DNA of 64,000 nt from Citrus sinensis. Its lineage: Eukaryota; Streptophyta; Magnoliopsida; Sapindales; Rutaceae. The DNA lies in contig NC_068560.1 in assembly GCF_022201045.2 (NCBI RefSeq), positions 33,195,001 through 33,259,000 on the forward strand, in the 5' to 3' direction. Positions 12,811 through 24,059 of the stretch are shown here, one piece after another. The translations under genes were made by a program, and so were the position numbers. The notes below the pieces were generated by a model. It saw only the letters and a program-made list of their open reading frames with translations. It did no database searches and was not told the origin of the DNA. How positions within the stretch are numbered: position 1 is the first letter of the stretch; the number at the start of each line of letters is the position of its first letter.

Positions 12811-15800
12811 GCTGCATGGTAGGTTGACTCCTATTTGATCTCCTTTTACTTAGCATTATTCAGCTGCCAGACAATTTATAGTACAGTCTATTGGAATCTG
12901 TACAGTTAAATTCCGATTGAGTCTCATCCAAGAGATGAAAAAAAAAAAATAAGGGGAAAAAAAAGGGTTAAAAAGTCTCTTATGAAAATATCTCAGTGGG
13001 TAAATAAATTATCAAGCCAAAAAAAAAAAAAAAAAAAACTTGTGGTTGAGAAAATGATGATCACTAATTCACTTCGGTTTTTGTTCTAGACTTTAATAAT
13101 TTCTTAGGGTTTAGGGTTGATAAGTGATAATGATAGATTTCCAATAGATTTTAAACACACTGGCTAATGGCTATAGAGAAAAGATAAAGATAAAGATAAA
13201 GACGAAGAAGAAATGAAAGTATGTGCGCACAATGCACACATAAATGTAAAATAATGTATATATGTTTTGAACAGCCAAAAACCAAACGCACCTTTAACAA
13301 CTCGGCAGTATTATTTGTCCAAATTGAAAAAGCCACAAAAGGCAAGTAGAAACTGTAGATAACTTTTTAAGTGAAAGTGATAAGTTAATGATGTTACTCA
13401 AGTAGAAAGAAGATGATCAAGAACAAGACACGCATCCTTTTCAGGCATCACAATCGAAATTAAACATCAAGTGGGATTCTCGATTATCTTTTGCTCCGTT
13501 TTGTGATTAGTAAAGATAACAGTTCTATAACCCTTTTTTTTTTCTTTATGATTAAAATAATACACGATAATCTCATGGAATCATTCTGACTTTAGGTTCA
13601 AGCATGTGTATAGTTTGAACCACTTCTAAAGTGTTCTCAAAGAAACAGAACTTTGTTACGAACTTTTTTGAGGGTTGGGTACTTGGGTTATGCTTTAATT
13701 TGTATTTTTGTAAATTAATGATAATCAAAACAGCTCAAAATTTGGAACGTCTCTAAGAGACATTAATAATAGCTATGTAAAAATAATAATAATAATAATT
13801 AGTAGCAATTTATGAGTAGCAACCAAATAATTAGTAAGTACTTACTATTAAAAGTTTTAGCTGTAAAAGCGGAATGTACATTAAAGCAATTGAGAACTCA
13901 TCATTAACTTCACAGTTCACACACTAGACGCTATAGGTTTAATTAATAATAAATCCATGATGGTTAGGGTTAAGTGCTTTTGGCTTAATGAAGGTAGAGA
14001 TCAAGATGAATGACTTTGAACTGTAACACAAGCTAAGTATAATAATAATAATAATAATAATGAAGTTCAATACCAGTGAATGTAGACCAACAAAACGTGC
14101 ATGTAGAATGACTAAAATTTAGAATCTATTATTAGAATATTGTCGTAGCTCAGCAAATTAATATGATTAATTAATCCTATCAAAATTTTCAACAATTCCT
14201 TCAAAATTTTTATTATCATGAGTACTTGAAGTTCAGCAAAAAATAATAATAAATGATAATAAGTATCAATAATTTGTCAAATGCTGACTGCTTTTCTTTC
14301 TTTCGGGCACTATTATTATTTATTCATCGACCGGTAGTGTATAGTCAATGCCTAGCTAGCTACAGATAATATAAATGAGGAAGATATTTGGATGATAGGC
14401 CGGCTACTTTTGAGGGCAATTGTCGATTGAATTTTGTCAGTTGGCTGTAGATGGTCGACGGGTACGTGTGCAGTCATTAGTCAGAGCAATTATGTCTACG
14501 AGCCACACGAATTGTGTCGGTCGTTGAGTTGACGACCTCTCTGTAATGCTGCCCCGCCACAGGAATTGCTGTCTTGTTAGTTGCCACTTGGCAGCATCAG
14601 CCATTTATCATCTAGGTTTCAAATGGGCTCAAACCCTTTGAAACCAGTGCCTTTTGGGTCTGAAGCCCAAAAATAGTCATCTTGTAGCCCAACAATTGCA
14701 ACGGTCCAACCCTCCAACCGTAGAATTTTGGGCTATAAACAACTCATTAATCTTATCAAACCCATACTCTACGGAAATTACATTGAAAGATAAATACACT
14801 CTTACTGGCGCACCACAACCATAAGTGGCACACTGTAATATGCTATCAAGCTTATTAGCCAACAACCTATTGGGACAAATTTTATTGTTAAAAGCAATCC
14901 AAAAAATGGATCTCAAAAGATTGTCAACGTTATAGAAGAAAAAGAGTATATTTAAAAAACACACACACACATTTTTACCATTCACATTGTGCCATGACCT
15001 TACCATTCGATTCTTTGATTGTGTTTGTAGAAGGCCATTAAAATGTAAACTGAACCAAATTTGATTTTCTCGTTTAAGGATTTGAAATTCTTCCATAATA
15101 CTCTAAAAATATAGTATTCATTAATTGCAATAAGAAGTAAGGTGATAAATTACAATACATTATGATATAAGAATTTCATAATGCAATAAACGGGCCACAC
15201 AATTCTTCTGCCACGCGAGTTACTCAATTGATAATGGAGCAAGCTCTTAAGTCCTAAGATTGACAGCACGAGCGCCGTCCATGTAAGATTAATATTCCTG
15301 CAAAAGTACTTCAAGATGAGACAGTTACTGAACATTGAAAGACATACAAAAGGAAAAAGGCGTTCATTTTTTTTATATTAATTGAAATATAATTGAAAAT
15401 GGAGTTTCTTGGACGGACGGGTGCCAATAGTTCAATTCAAAATTATAAGACCCATTTTCCCATTTCAAATAATGAATGTTTAATCTTTCACCACATTTTC
15501 TTCTATCAACCCTTCGTAATGTTGGAAATTATGAGTCTATATTGCTTCCTTGAAAGTTGAGTTTACATTATTTTCTTGACAGTCCAAAACATGAATAATA
15601 GCTGCCGGCATTATTTATGTCATTATTTACAAATACAGTGACTACTATTGTGATAGATAAAAATAAAAAAAAATAAAGGAAAAAATATTTTTTTAAAAAA
15701 AGCCTCCCTACACATGAGTTAATTAGGCACGAGCAATTAATAGATTCCAAGAATAACCCGCTCTCTTAAACTTAGTTTCTTGTACGTGAGCCTTCTCTTA

Positions 15801-17057
15801 TCAGACTTGTTATCACATTATAATTTTTTTATATAAATAAATCAAATTGTGCTCTCTCATTTAAGTAATATTGAATATTGATATTTTAAAATACCACCTC
15901 AAATCTCGAACACATAAGAATTCTCATCATTATTAGGAAAAGAATTAGCGCATCAGCGAGTTCGATTCGAACGGGTTTAAGTGTTGCGCCACTGACGGTG
16001 CTTTGAAATTGAAGTTGTCCCATTCGGTAACCCTATGAGCGCTGTGCTGCAAGTGCTACAACTTATAGGGTACCATAAATTAATAATTTTATTTTTTTGC
16101 GGAGTTTATACTGAATTCGGTGGTGACAAAGATGTATAGATAGTGGGGTGATGATGACAGCGATGCTCGAAAGAGAGAGGAGATGAGAGAGAGCAAAAAT
16201 ATTAATTGATCTTTTGCTAGGGTCGTTTTGATTTAGTTAAATAAATCAAGAAGGTCAATCATCGTCACTCATTGCACGAGTTTAAAAATAAATTCAATGA
16301 TAATATGAAACACTGTATTATGCAAATATTTTTATACAAACTCAATTGTATACAAACCAAGTAACTATTTGACACAAAGCAAATTATGATGATAGTAATG
16401 TCCCGCTCACAAAAAGAATTGTAATAGTAGCCCGGTTATTTAAATATAAATGTTAGGGGAGGTTTTTTTTTTTGCAATTTAATTACTTAAAATTTATATA
16501 AAAATCCACTCAATCCAATACTCAAATTCTATAATTTTTCAACATTGTTAACTGTTGAAATGATGATCCAAAGGACGCTGACAACAGTAGTAATCATACA
16601 TCAGTTTCTAAAACGGTCACCACCGGCTACGTGGTTTCACTGACAAGCGAGAATGTGAACCAAATAAGACACACTGCTGATTAACAGTAACTTAAAGAAC
16701 CCCACGTAATAATTTGATAAAACAAATAAGACACACTACTGATTTGATATAACATTTTTGGAACACTAAATTTAATAACTTCCTAAAAAAAAAAGAAAAA
16801 TTAAAACATTTTAACATCATCACATGCCGCGTGCTGTACACATGCTAATGATTAATGATTATATGCTTGCAAATCCAGCGTTAACCGTCCGATCAATCAG
16901 ATCAATCGTCCGAAAGAACGTAGGGCTTACTATATCGTCAACTGGGCCCCGCACCGCACAGGCACACTCATTGACTTTCGTCTCGTGTTACCTCTTTCAA
17001 GGCCAGCCCAGCCCAGCCCATCCCATCCCGTCTATGGTCCATCCACTCGACCCAAAT
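12811..17057. other. AT-rich spacer downstream of the NAC gene
   Basis: No gene is recognised. Simple repeats include poly-A near 13020-13038 and AAT runs near 13781-13799 and 14039-14062. Two tandem TTTAGGG-type units lie near 13103-13118 (telobox-like). The longest open frame (14677-15096, minus, 139 residues with an ATG) has no recognisable motif or intron signals. A short GC-richer patch at 15930-16080 looks like decayed repeat DNA. The stretch just before 17058 probably contains the NAC 3'UTR. Confidence 0.55.
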
Positions 17058-18764
17058 TTAAAAGGGTTTCGTAAAGTACATGAACATATCCTGCAACGGC
17101 GACAGCTGATTGTTTCCCTGCAACTGAGAATTGAAGCTTATGTCCATGGCGGAATCCAAGTAATTATATGGAAAACCAAGGGTGTTTTCCCAGGGTTGCA
17201 TTTTAGGCTCGCTCTGCACCTCGCACGTGAACTCCGGTGACACCACGTGCTCCGAGCAACTCGAGTCCGTGTTCAGCTTCGGCACCGAATCCGACGTGTC
17301 AAAATACATGTAATCATTCACTGTTCCCGTTCCCGTTACGGTCGACGCCGGATTCGGAAGCAGTGCTCCTCCTGACGTTGACGTGTCCATGCCACTTGGC
17401 ATAACCACCGGTTTCTTCTCCTCCGTCTCCGTCTCCGTCTCCGTAAAATTCGGCCTCCGATTAGTGACCTGCTGTTGTTTCTCAATAGATCCCTTCTTGT
17501 TGTATATGCGACACAGCACCCAATCGTCCAGCTGGCAAAAATCAATAAGAACCATTAGATCACCCATTCACATGATTCATGATTTTTTGAATTCAAAATC
17601 AGGACCATTCATTGTAGTCCGTCTTTCTTCATGTGAGAGTGACGTCACATGAAGCGATAACAAGGAATATTCGTTAAACGACAAAGACATTTTGTTAATC
17701 AATTAGATAAAGATTAAATAATTTCACAAATCATAAATTTACCGACATAGACACATCTAATAATATACAACACACGGATGTTAAAACTCAAATTGAATCT
17801 CGAATTCCATCTAATTATTGTTTCCTTAGGATTTAGGAATGTAATAATTGTGAGTTGGCCAGTCACTTTTCTGTCATCGTCACTGCCTGAAAGGTTATAA
17901 TAAATGTGTATGATATGTGCTGTTCAATTAGACTCACAGCATCATCGCCATACGATTTTCTGTGTGGGGCCCATTCGATTAGTGAGAACCAGTTGATCTT
18001 TTGATTTTCCCTATCTGATTTAACAGTTTGACCTTCATGATTAGATAAAACATTAGCGTCACGATATTCCGGCCGCCAATTATGAAAATTGACAGGCAGG
18101 GTCAAAACTGTCATTTCTGACCGCACGTCCGGAGCAGTGCACCATGCAATGAAATGTCTATTTTATCCCTGACATAAAGGAGGATGAAGATGGTGTAAAA
18201 TACCCTTAAGCTGTTCTTCTTACGAGCCGAGCGATCCACGTCAGCTAACCGATACTCGTGCATAATCCAGTTGGTTTTCTCTCCTTTAGGCGCTTTTCCG
18301 GCGTAAAAAACAAGAGCCTTCTTAATTCCAACGGGCTTCGGCTGGCCAATCGGCTTATCGGCTCCTGTTGCCTTCCAGTACCCGCTCCCCGCCGCCCGGT
18401 TCGGCCTTGAACCGTTTGGATACTTCCGATCCCTAGGCGTAAAAAAGTACCACTCCTTTTCCCCGTACAGGGCCAAATCTGAAATTTCCCGAATAAATAT
18501 CATATTAAAAAATATAATTTAATTAAAGTTTGTACAAAAAAAAAAAAATTCAATCGTTGGGCGAAAAAAAATATTTTTGAATATACAAAATTTTCTGTAA
18601 TTACCTGGGAGGTCCCAGGGATCAAATTTGTAAAGATCGATTTCGGCGATAATCGGAACGGCGATTGGCTGCGAAAGGCATTTACGGCACAAATAGTGCA
18701 TAACGAGCTCCTCATCGGTCGGGTGGAACCTGAAACCTGGTGGTAACTGTAACTCAGCCGTCAT
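17058..18764 (-). CDS. ATAF1: NAC transcription factor, ATAF1/NAC002 subgroup
   Basis: Coding exons are complement(18605..18764), complement(18204..18478) and complement(17058..17531), 909 nt for 302 residues. Phases join cleanly across CCAG|GTAATT...TTTCAG|AT and AAGG|GTATTT...GCCAG|CTGG. The N-terminal ~150 residues form a full NAC domain with subdomains [69 protein letters not shown] and [13 protein letters not shown]. The C-terminal half carries [29 protein letters not shown] and a terminal LQDMFMY, hallmarks of the ATAF1/NAC002 clade. These nuclear DNA-binding regulators act in drought, ABA, wounding and senescence responses. An acidic Glu-Thr repeat encoded by a hexanucleotide microsatellite follows the NAC domain. 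The symbol denotes the clade; direct orthology was not tested. Confidence 0.95.
17421..17444 (-). repeat. (CTCCGT)4 coding microsatellite in the NAC gene
   Basis: Four perfect CTCCGT hexamers on the plus strand encode alternating Thr and Glu on the minus strand, just after the NAC DNA-binding domain. Gain or loss of units keeps the reading frame. Confidence 0.9.
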
Positions 18765-19030
18765 TTTGACTTTTTTGCCCTTCTATTTCTTCTTCTTGTT
18801 GCTGATTGTACCCTCTCCGTTTAGTTCTTATCTCCAAACCTTCCTACCCTCTGAGAACTATGACGGCGCTTGAAACTTAGAACGCAAGTGTGAGCGGTGA
18901 ATTTATAGGGAAAAATAGTGGACACGTGGCAAGAACGGCTGGTGGGGATTTCTAGAATACACGTGGGAGATAATGCTGATTTGGGCTGTATTGGGGAAGG
19001 TTGATGATAGCAGCCGGACACGTGTCGAAC
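18765..19030 (-). promoter_or_regulatory. NAC gene core promoter with TATA box and three ACGT/ABRE elements
   Basis: On the minus strand a TATAAAT box lies at 18907-18901, about 140 bp upstream of the start codon, giving a predicted start of transcription near 18870. Within 120 bp upstream of it are three ACGT cores in ABRE or G-box context: GACACGTGGC (18921-18930), TACACGTGGG (from 18958) and GGACACGTGTCG (near 19016-19027). A fourth ACGTCA lies at 19261. ABRE elements are bound by bZIP factors of the ABF/AREB type, which fits the ABA and stress induction known for ATAF1-clade genes. Factor binding is inferred. Confidence 0.7.
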
Positions 19031-19389
19031 ATGGAAGTGAAGTTGGTGCGTGTAGATAGCCACATGGGGTGATTTTGTCACTGCTTACGACATAAGTTTT
19101 GGACTGGTTTGTTTCGACACTGTCGGTTCCTAGAAAAAACTGCTCTCGGGATTCGCGTGGGGTCGGCGGGGTTTGTTTCAGCCTTTTCAGAAATTTGTTT
19201 TTTTTTTTTATTTCTTCCGTCAGTATTCTGGCCTGTAGTTTAACGGTTGATGAGGTGGACACGTCAGCCTACTCGTGCAGTGGTGAGTCTCAGTTCTGTG
19301 TATTGTGGCAGCTGGAGGGAAATGGGTGTGAGGGAAATCCTGTGTTTCTCGGTATTTTGTACCTACGGCTGAGGAAGGGAAAGTAATTT

Positions 19390-20900
19390 CCATTTCCCCA
19401 ATAAGAATTTAATTTTTTAATAATTATATATTTGTTAGGTAAATACACTGATACTTACGTAGTACAATTTTTTTTAATATCACATTTAATTACCATTAAT
19501 ACCCAACATATAATACTAATATTCAATATCCTCAAACAAATAATTTATTTGCCTCTTACTTCTTTAAATTTTTTATATAAAATAAATTATTAAATATTAT
19601 AAAAATAATAAGAATAAGTAATATATATTAATTGCAATAAAAAATTGTCAATCTTCTTTCATGTATATTTTTAGAGATTGAGGGATAGGTAAATTTCAAA
19701 TTAATTCTTTGGGTTCTTGCCTTTGCTACCATTCTAACAATGAGCGGATGAGCCAACTAAAACAGTGTGGTCTCAAACTATGACTTTTATGATTTAGCTG
19801 ACGTATGCTTGGCTTCATCATTATCATTGGAGAGAAAGATTACAATACACTGTTTTTTAGCACTGCTCTCTCACACCACGCTTTACTAAAATCTTTTTTC
19901 TTTTAAATAATTTTCACCCCTGCTACAATATTTCTTGTGATATGAGTTATTGTAAAATAAATAAATTTTGAATTGCCCATCTCATGAATTGATTATTTTT
20001 AAATCATCTTTTTATTTTTTAAAAAATCTTGAATTATCCTTAGTTCTGTTCAAAGGATAAGAAAAAAAAAATGAGGGTGTAATCGATGGATTTTTTTTTT
20101 CTGTTCTCTTAATAAAAATGAAATAAATTGAGATTTTAAAAAATAAGGGAGTAATTTAAAAAAATTAATTTATAAGGTAATATGAAATTAACACATATAA
20201 ATAGATCAATGCCTTTTTAGTCCTTTTTTTAACTTAAGTTCATATATTTTAAATAATATCTTAAAACACTTTTATAGTTGAATATATTACTTTTTGTCCT
20301 TATTTTTCTTTACTTTTACTATAATACCATAGTAATAATATTATTGACATTAATTAATTTATCTATAAAAATTAAATTAGCAAATTAACTAATAAATATC
20401 AATATGAAGGAACTAGTATTTTTTGTACTCGTGCAGTAATCTTGATAATAATTGCAAATTAATATAAGCCAATTTAAAACAATGTTTAATATCCTTGCAA
20501 CATTTTATAAAATTATCAAATTATTCTTAAAAGAAAAATAATAACACAAAAATTTGTAAAAATTTTTATATTACTTTAAAAATTAGTTTGAAAAATTAAC
20601 ATTTTTTAAAAGAAGGCATGAATATTGTTGTAAAGGGATTATTATAAAAAAATAAATAAAAAATAAGAATAGAGTGTAAAATATTTAATAACATAAATGT
20701 ATTTTTTAAAACTCATGCACTACACAAATATTTAAGTCAAAATATAAATATTAAATAAGCATACTAAATTGTGTTCTTGGATTCATTAAAATCACCTAAC
20801 TATTCTATGCGTGACCTTCAAAACTTTTTTTTTTTTTTAAAAAAAAAAGAAAACAAAAACAAATAAAGAAACGTGCAGGAGAGTGACCGTCATTCAAAAC
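19390..20900. other. AT-rich spacer upstream of the NAC promoter
   Basis: Low-complexity A/T-rich DNA with homopolymer A and T runs and no reading frame of protein-like composition. Confidence 0.6.
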
Positions 20901-20939
20901 TTTTTGGTTCGAACATTGAACGCTTTGTGTAAAATTTCA

Positions 20940-21430
20940 ACAGCCTACGTGGAATAAGATAAGCATGAAGAAGAGACGCGGCAAGTGCCAAAACCGCCAA
21001 GTATTCGTTTCCCACTACTTCCACTTCCGACTTTCTCTAATTCCACGTCAATTAACGGCATGGATTTGTTAACATCCTCAAGTGGAACCATCGCAGCTTT
21101 TACTTTCGGTGGCCGTGCATGACACACGTCTGTTGCATGTCCCTATTAGTCAAAACAAACATTTAGCTCAACCAATCAGAGCCCGCCACGCATGGTTAGA
21201 ATAGGCGCTACGTCACTGTGACCGTAGTGGAATTTCCCTCATTATGTTTGTGTCTACAAACGTGGGTAAAATTTAAGGGCAGGGGTGACCTAGACCTACA
21301 ATCAATTGCGGGCGGGGGAGTGGACCCCGTTCCGGAGTCGTTACTATAATATTAAATGTATTATAAGTGTGTGACGTGGCGAGTCCTGATTTGTTGGACG
21401 AGTAAAGCTACGTGGGGATATCCCACTCAT
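20940..21430. promoter_or_regulatory. GC-richer island with clustered ACGT elements and a CCAAT box
   Basis: Seven ACGT cores fall in about 470 bp of otherwise A/T-rich DNA: near 20947, 21045, 21126, 21210, 21260, 21374 and 21410. Several are in ACGTGG or ACGTCA context, and an ACCAATCAGA box lies at 21171-21180. A 60-codon ATG frame lies on the minus strand at 20945-21127 without a recognisable motif. The island could be a distal enhancer of the NAC gene 2.2 kb away, the promoter of an unannotated transcript, or a gene relic. Only the motif clustering is directly visible. Confidence 0.35.
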
Positions 21431-21489
21431 ATATGATATGCGTGTGCCTTTCTATTATTATGATGCGGTTCTACTTCTTTCTTCCTCTT

Positions 21490-23480
21490 AGGTTGACAAA
21501 TTTCAAATTTTTTTTTTTTCATTTGTATAGAAAAGTTGAAGCATGACATATAACAATTCTAAACAGCCTTTAACTAAGTGCTGTGTGATATTGGCATTTT
21601 TTTTAAATCCACTGTATTAAATATTTAGAGGTATGATTTATAAATTTGTGATGACAGGTACATGTACTAATCATTTATTAGTTCGTTGTTGATTAAATAT
21701 AAGATCAATCCAAAATGAAATTATTTTGGTCGTGTGAGGTGGGATATGGGGCGTGTGAGGAAAGTTTCAAAAGAATGCAGAGTAAATAATTTAATTAACA
21801 ATCGTTACTTCATTTGTTAAAACATAAGTGCTAAGGTTTTTCAATTGATTTTTAGTATTAATGTCCTAACTAATAATTTAATTAAGATATTGACTTAAAT
21901 GACGTGACCGTTGCTACCAATACTAGTGGCTATTTGGTCAAACTAATATTCATTTATTACGGGCGGTTCAGAATAGTCCACGTATGACGATTGTGCCAAA
22001 CAAAGTGTTTCATCTTTGCCAAATACATCCCAATTCTCTAATCAAAACATTTCATGTTTTAGCTAAACTTGCTTACGGTTTACTGGTTTTTAAGGTTTGG
22101 TTGAATGTTTTTTTTATGGAAATATGCTATTCTTTACACTCTTTCTTTACTCTGTTGAATGAATTATTCCTTTTTTAATAAATAAATTATTTAATATTTT
22201 TGGCAAAATCTTTAGTATCTTTAATTTGCATTATTCCAACAATTACATTAATTTCCAACTGCCTTTATTCCAAATCGTATTAATTATATTTGCTCTGATT
22301 AAATGCATTGTGACTGTCATTTAGGTCGACTAGGAAAAGAAAATGTGGCTAAAAGGCTGTAATCGAAAGGAAAAGTCAATGATTGAGAGGTGGCTTCTAT
22401 GATGGCGGTGATATGATAGGTTCCACATTAGGTGAAAGTCTGGCAATGACTAATGACAATTCATTCGTGAAGAAAAGAAAACATGTGCCATTTTTGCAAA
22501 TAAATCGGGTCCATGCATGGAAATCTTGAACATCTGCATTCCGTGTGAAAGCAATAAATTCTTTGTCACCCTTGATTTTTTTTTTAAAATGAAATAAGAT
22601 TGCAAATAACATGAACATTATTTGGGTAAGACTTAGCGACGATTCTTTTTTTTTCTTCTTTCATTTTTCCTTTTTTTTTGGGTTAGTTTCCGTTATACTT
22701 TTCAAAATTTATATATATATATTTTTTGTGTCCGGCTATGTTGCCAGTGTTATACGGTACCATTTGTGACTTTTTACTATAAAATTCCATTGAGCCCTTA
22801 TGTACTCTTTTTTATTTAGAATTTATACATAAGTATTAAAAAGATAAATTTACCCTTAAATTTGATTAAAATAATAAAAGAATAAGCTTTCATTTATCCC
22901 CTGATGGCATACTTCAATTTAACATTAAAAGCATAAAACTATCAATTTACTCCCTAAAATTGTTAAATTTAACCATTAATAACATTGACTCAATAAAATA
23001 TGATAGTAGCATTGTTAATTATAGAATAGATTACCTTAGTACCTTACTATTACGCCTATTATTGAAGAGATTTATTTTTTACATCCCTATTGTTTCTAAA
23101 ATAAAGCTGATTCAAATTTTATGTGCATCACCAATAAAAATCACTCTTTAATCTCTTTTTTTAAAAAATAAAAAATAAATCAAAATCTCAATATAATAGA
23201 ATAAATGTAAAATTCTCCCTTTTTATTTTTATTTCTCTCTCTCTCCCTCCCCCCGCTCCTTTCTCTATTCATCTTCTTTTTTAATTCACTTTTTTTCCCT
23301 TATCCTCTTTCACACATTTAACAACTCCACTATCACTTTTACATCCAATTTCGTCAACACCATTTTGAATCTACTGTTTATAAATGAAACTTAATTTCTA
23401 CAAATCAAAGTCTTGGTCTTCATCAAAATACTCCAATTGAAACCCTAATAAGTAAAACCCACTCAAATTTACAACACATA
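21490..23480. other. AT-rich spacer, nothing recognised
   Basis: Short frames on both strands lack protein-like composition. A CT-rich run lies near 23233-23265. No RNA gene is seen. Confidence 0.55.
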
Positions 23481-23510
23481 TCATCAAACCATGCCCATTG
23501 TCCAACACAA

Positions 23511-23605
23511 CCCATGGCCGCATGCGGTCATGCTAAACAAACCCATGGCAGTACGTGGCCATTCCAGGCAAGCCCATGGCTGCACGCAGCCATACCAAGT
23601 ATACG
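23511..23605. repeat. Tandem array of three 31-bp palindromic units
   Basis: Units begin CATGG at 23513, 23544 and 23575, an exact 31-bp period. Each unit is itself an imperfect palindrome: CATGGCCGCATGCGGTCATG, CATGGCAGTACGTGGCCATT and CATGGCTGCACGCAGCCATA. A related pair of units in the opposite orientation occurs at about 62115-62172. Confidence 0.7.
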
Positions 23606-23937
23606 ATGATCTAAGCAAATGAGTATTGATGATTTCAATGACTAGTTTGGTTTTAGGGTTTATTAGTGAATTCGGGAGGAATTTTGTTGATGATGATCAA
23701 CAGAAGATGAACTATTGTGATTCCTCAAGAGAGGGAATGGTTTTTTTTAAGTACTAATTTAAGGGTATTTTTTGTCTTTTTATTAATATTAGTGTGTTAT
23801 TATGATTAAAGTTGTTGTGGTTGTAAACAAAAGCTCCTTTAATACTTACAAAAAATAATAAATAAAAAAGAGTGTAGGGTGATAAATTGAATGTTGATAG
23901 TGTAGGCAAGTAGAAAGTATCATAATACTTTTAAGAT

Positions 23938-24047
23938 CATGTAACTTACATCAACCCAACACTTACTACCACTAACATAAAAACATAAACAATAAAAATC
24001 AAATGTGTATTTGTGGTAGCAAGTATTGGGTTGATGTAAGTTACATG
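23938..24047. repeat. 35-bp-arm inverted repeat (hairpin)
   Basis: Arms at 23938-23972 and 24013-24047 are reverse complements with only two mismatches in 35, separated by a 40-nt A-rich loop. Pairing stops abruptly at the outer edges. The size (110 nt in total) is compatible with a MITE remnant or a small-RNA precursor. No known conserved plant microRNA was recognised in the arms. Confidence 0.8.
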
Positions 24048-24059
24048 GTTACATAACTT

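Noticed and set aside
12758..12830. Helitron 3' end suggested by two hairpins next to a minisatellite
   Set aside because: No CTRR terminus at the expected 10-12 nt after either hairpin and no matching TC start was found.
13103..13118. Interstitial telomere repeat
   Set aside because: Only about two TTTAGGG-type units; telobox-like by chance or regulatory, not a telomeric insertion.
14677..15096. 139-codon open frame on the minus strand with ATG
   Set aside because: Longest intergenic frame, but no recognisable motif, no splice or promoter context, and runs such as CVCF encoded by a CA/GT microsatellite; compatible with chance in repeat-rich DNA.
15930..16080. Possible SINE or tRNA relic with GTTCGATTCGAACGGG
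   Set aside because: The A-box-like and B-box-like motifs are almost adjacent, far too close for a pol III promoter, and no tRNA cloverleaf can be drawn.
19099..19386. 95-codon plus-strand frame upstream of the NAC gene
   Set aside because: Overlaps promoter-like DNA, includes a poly-F stretch from a T run, and has no recognisable motif.
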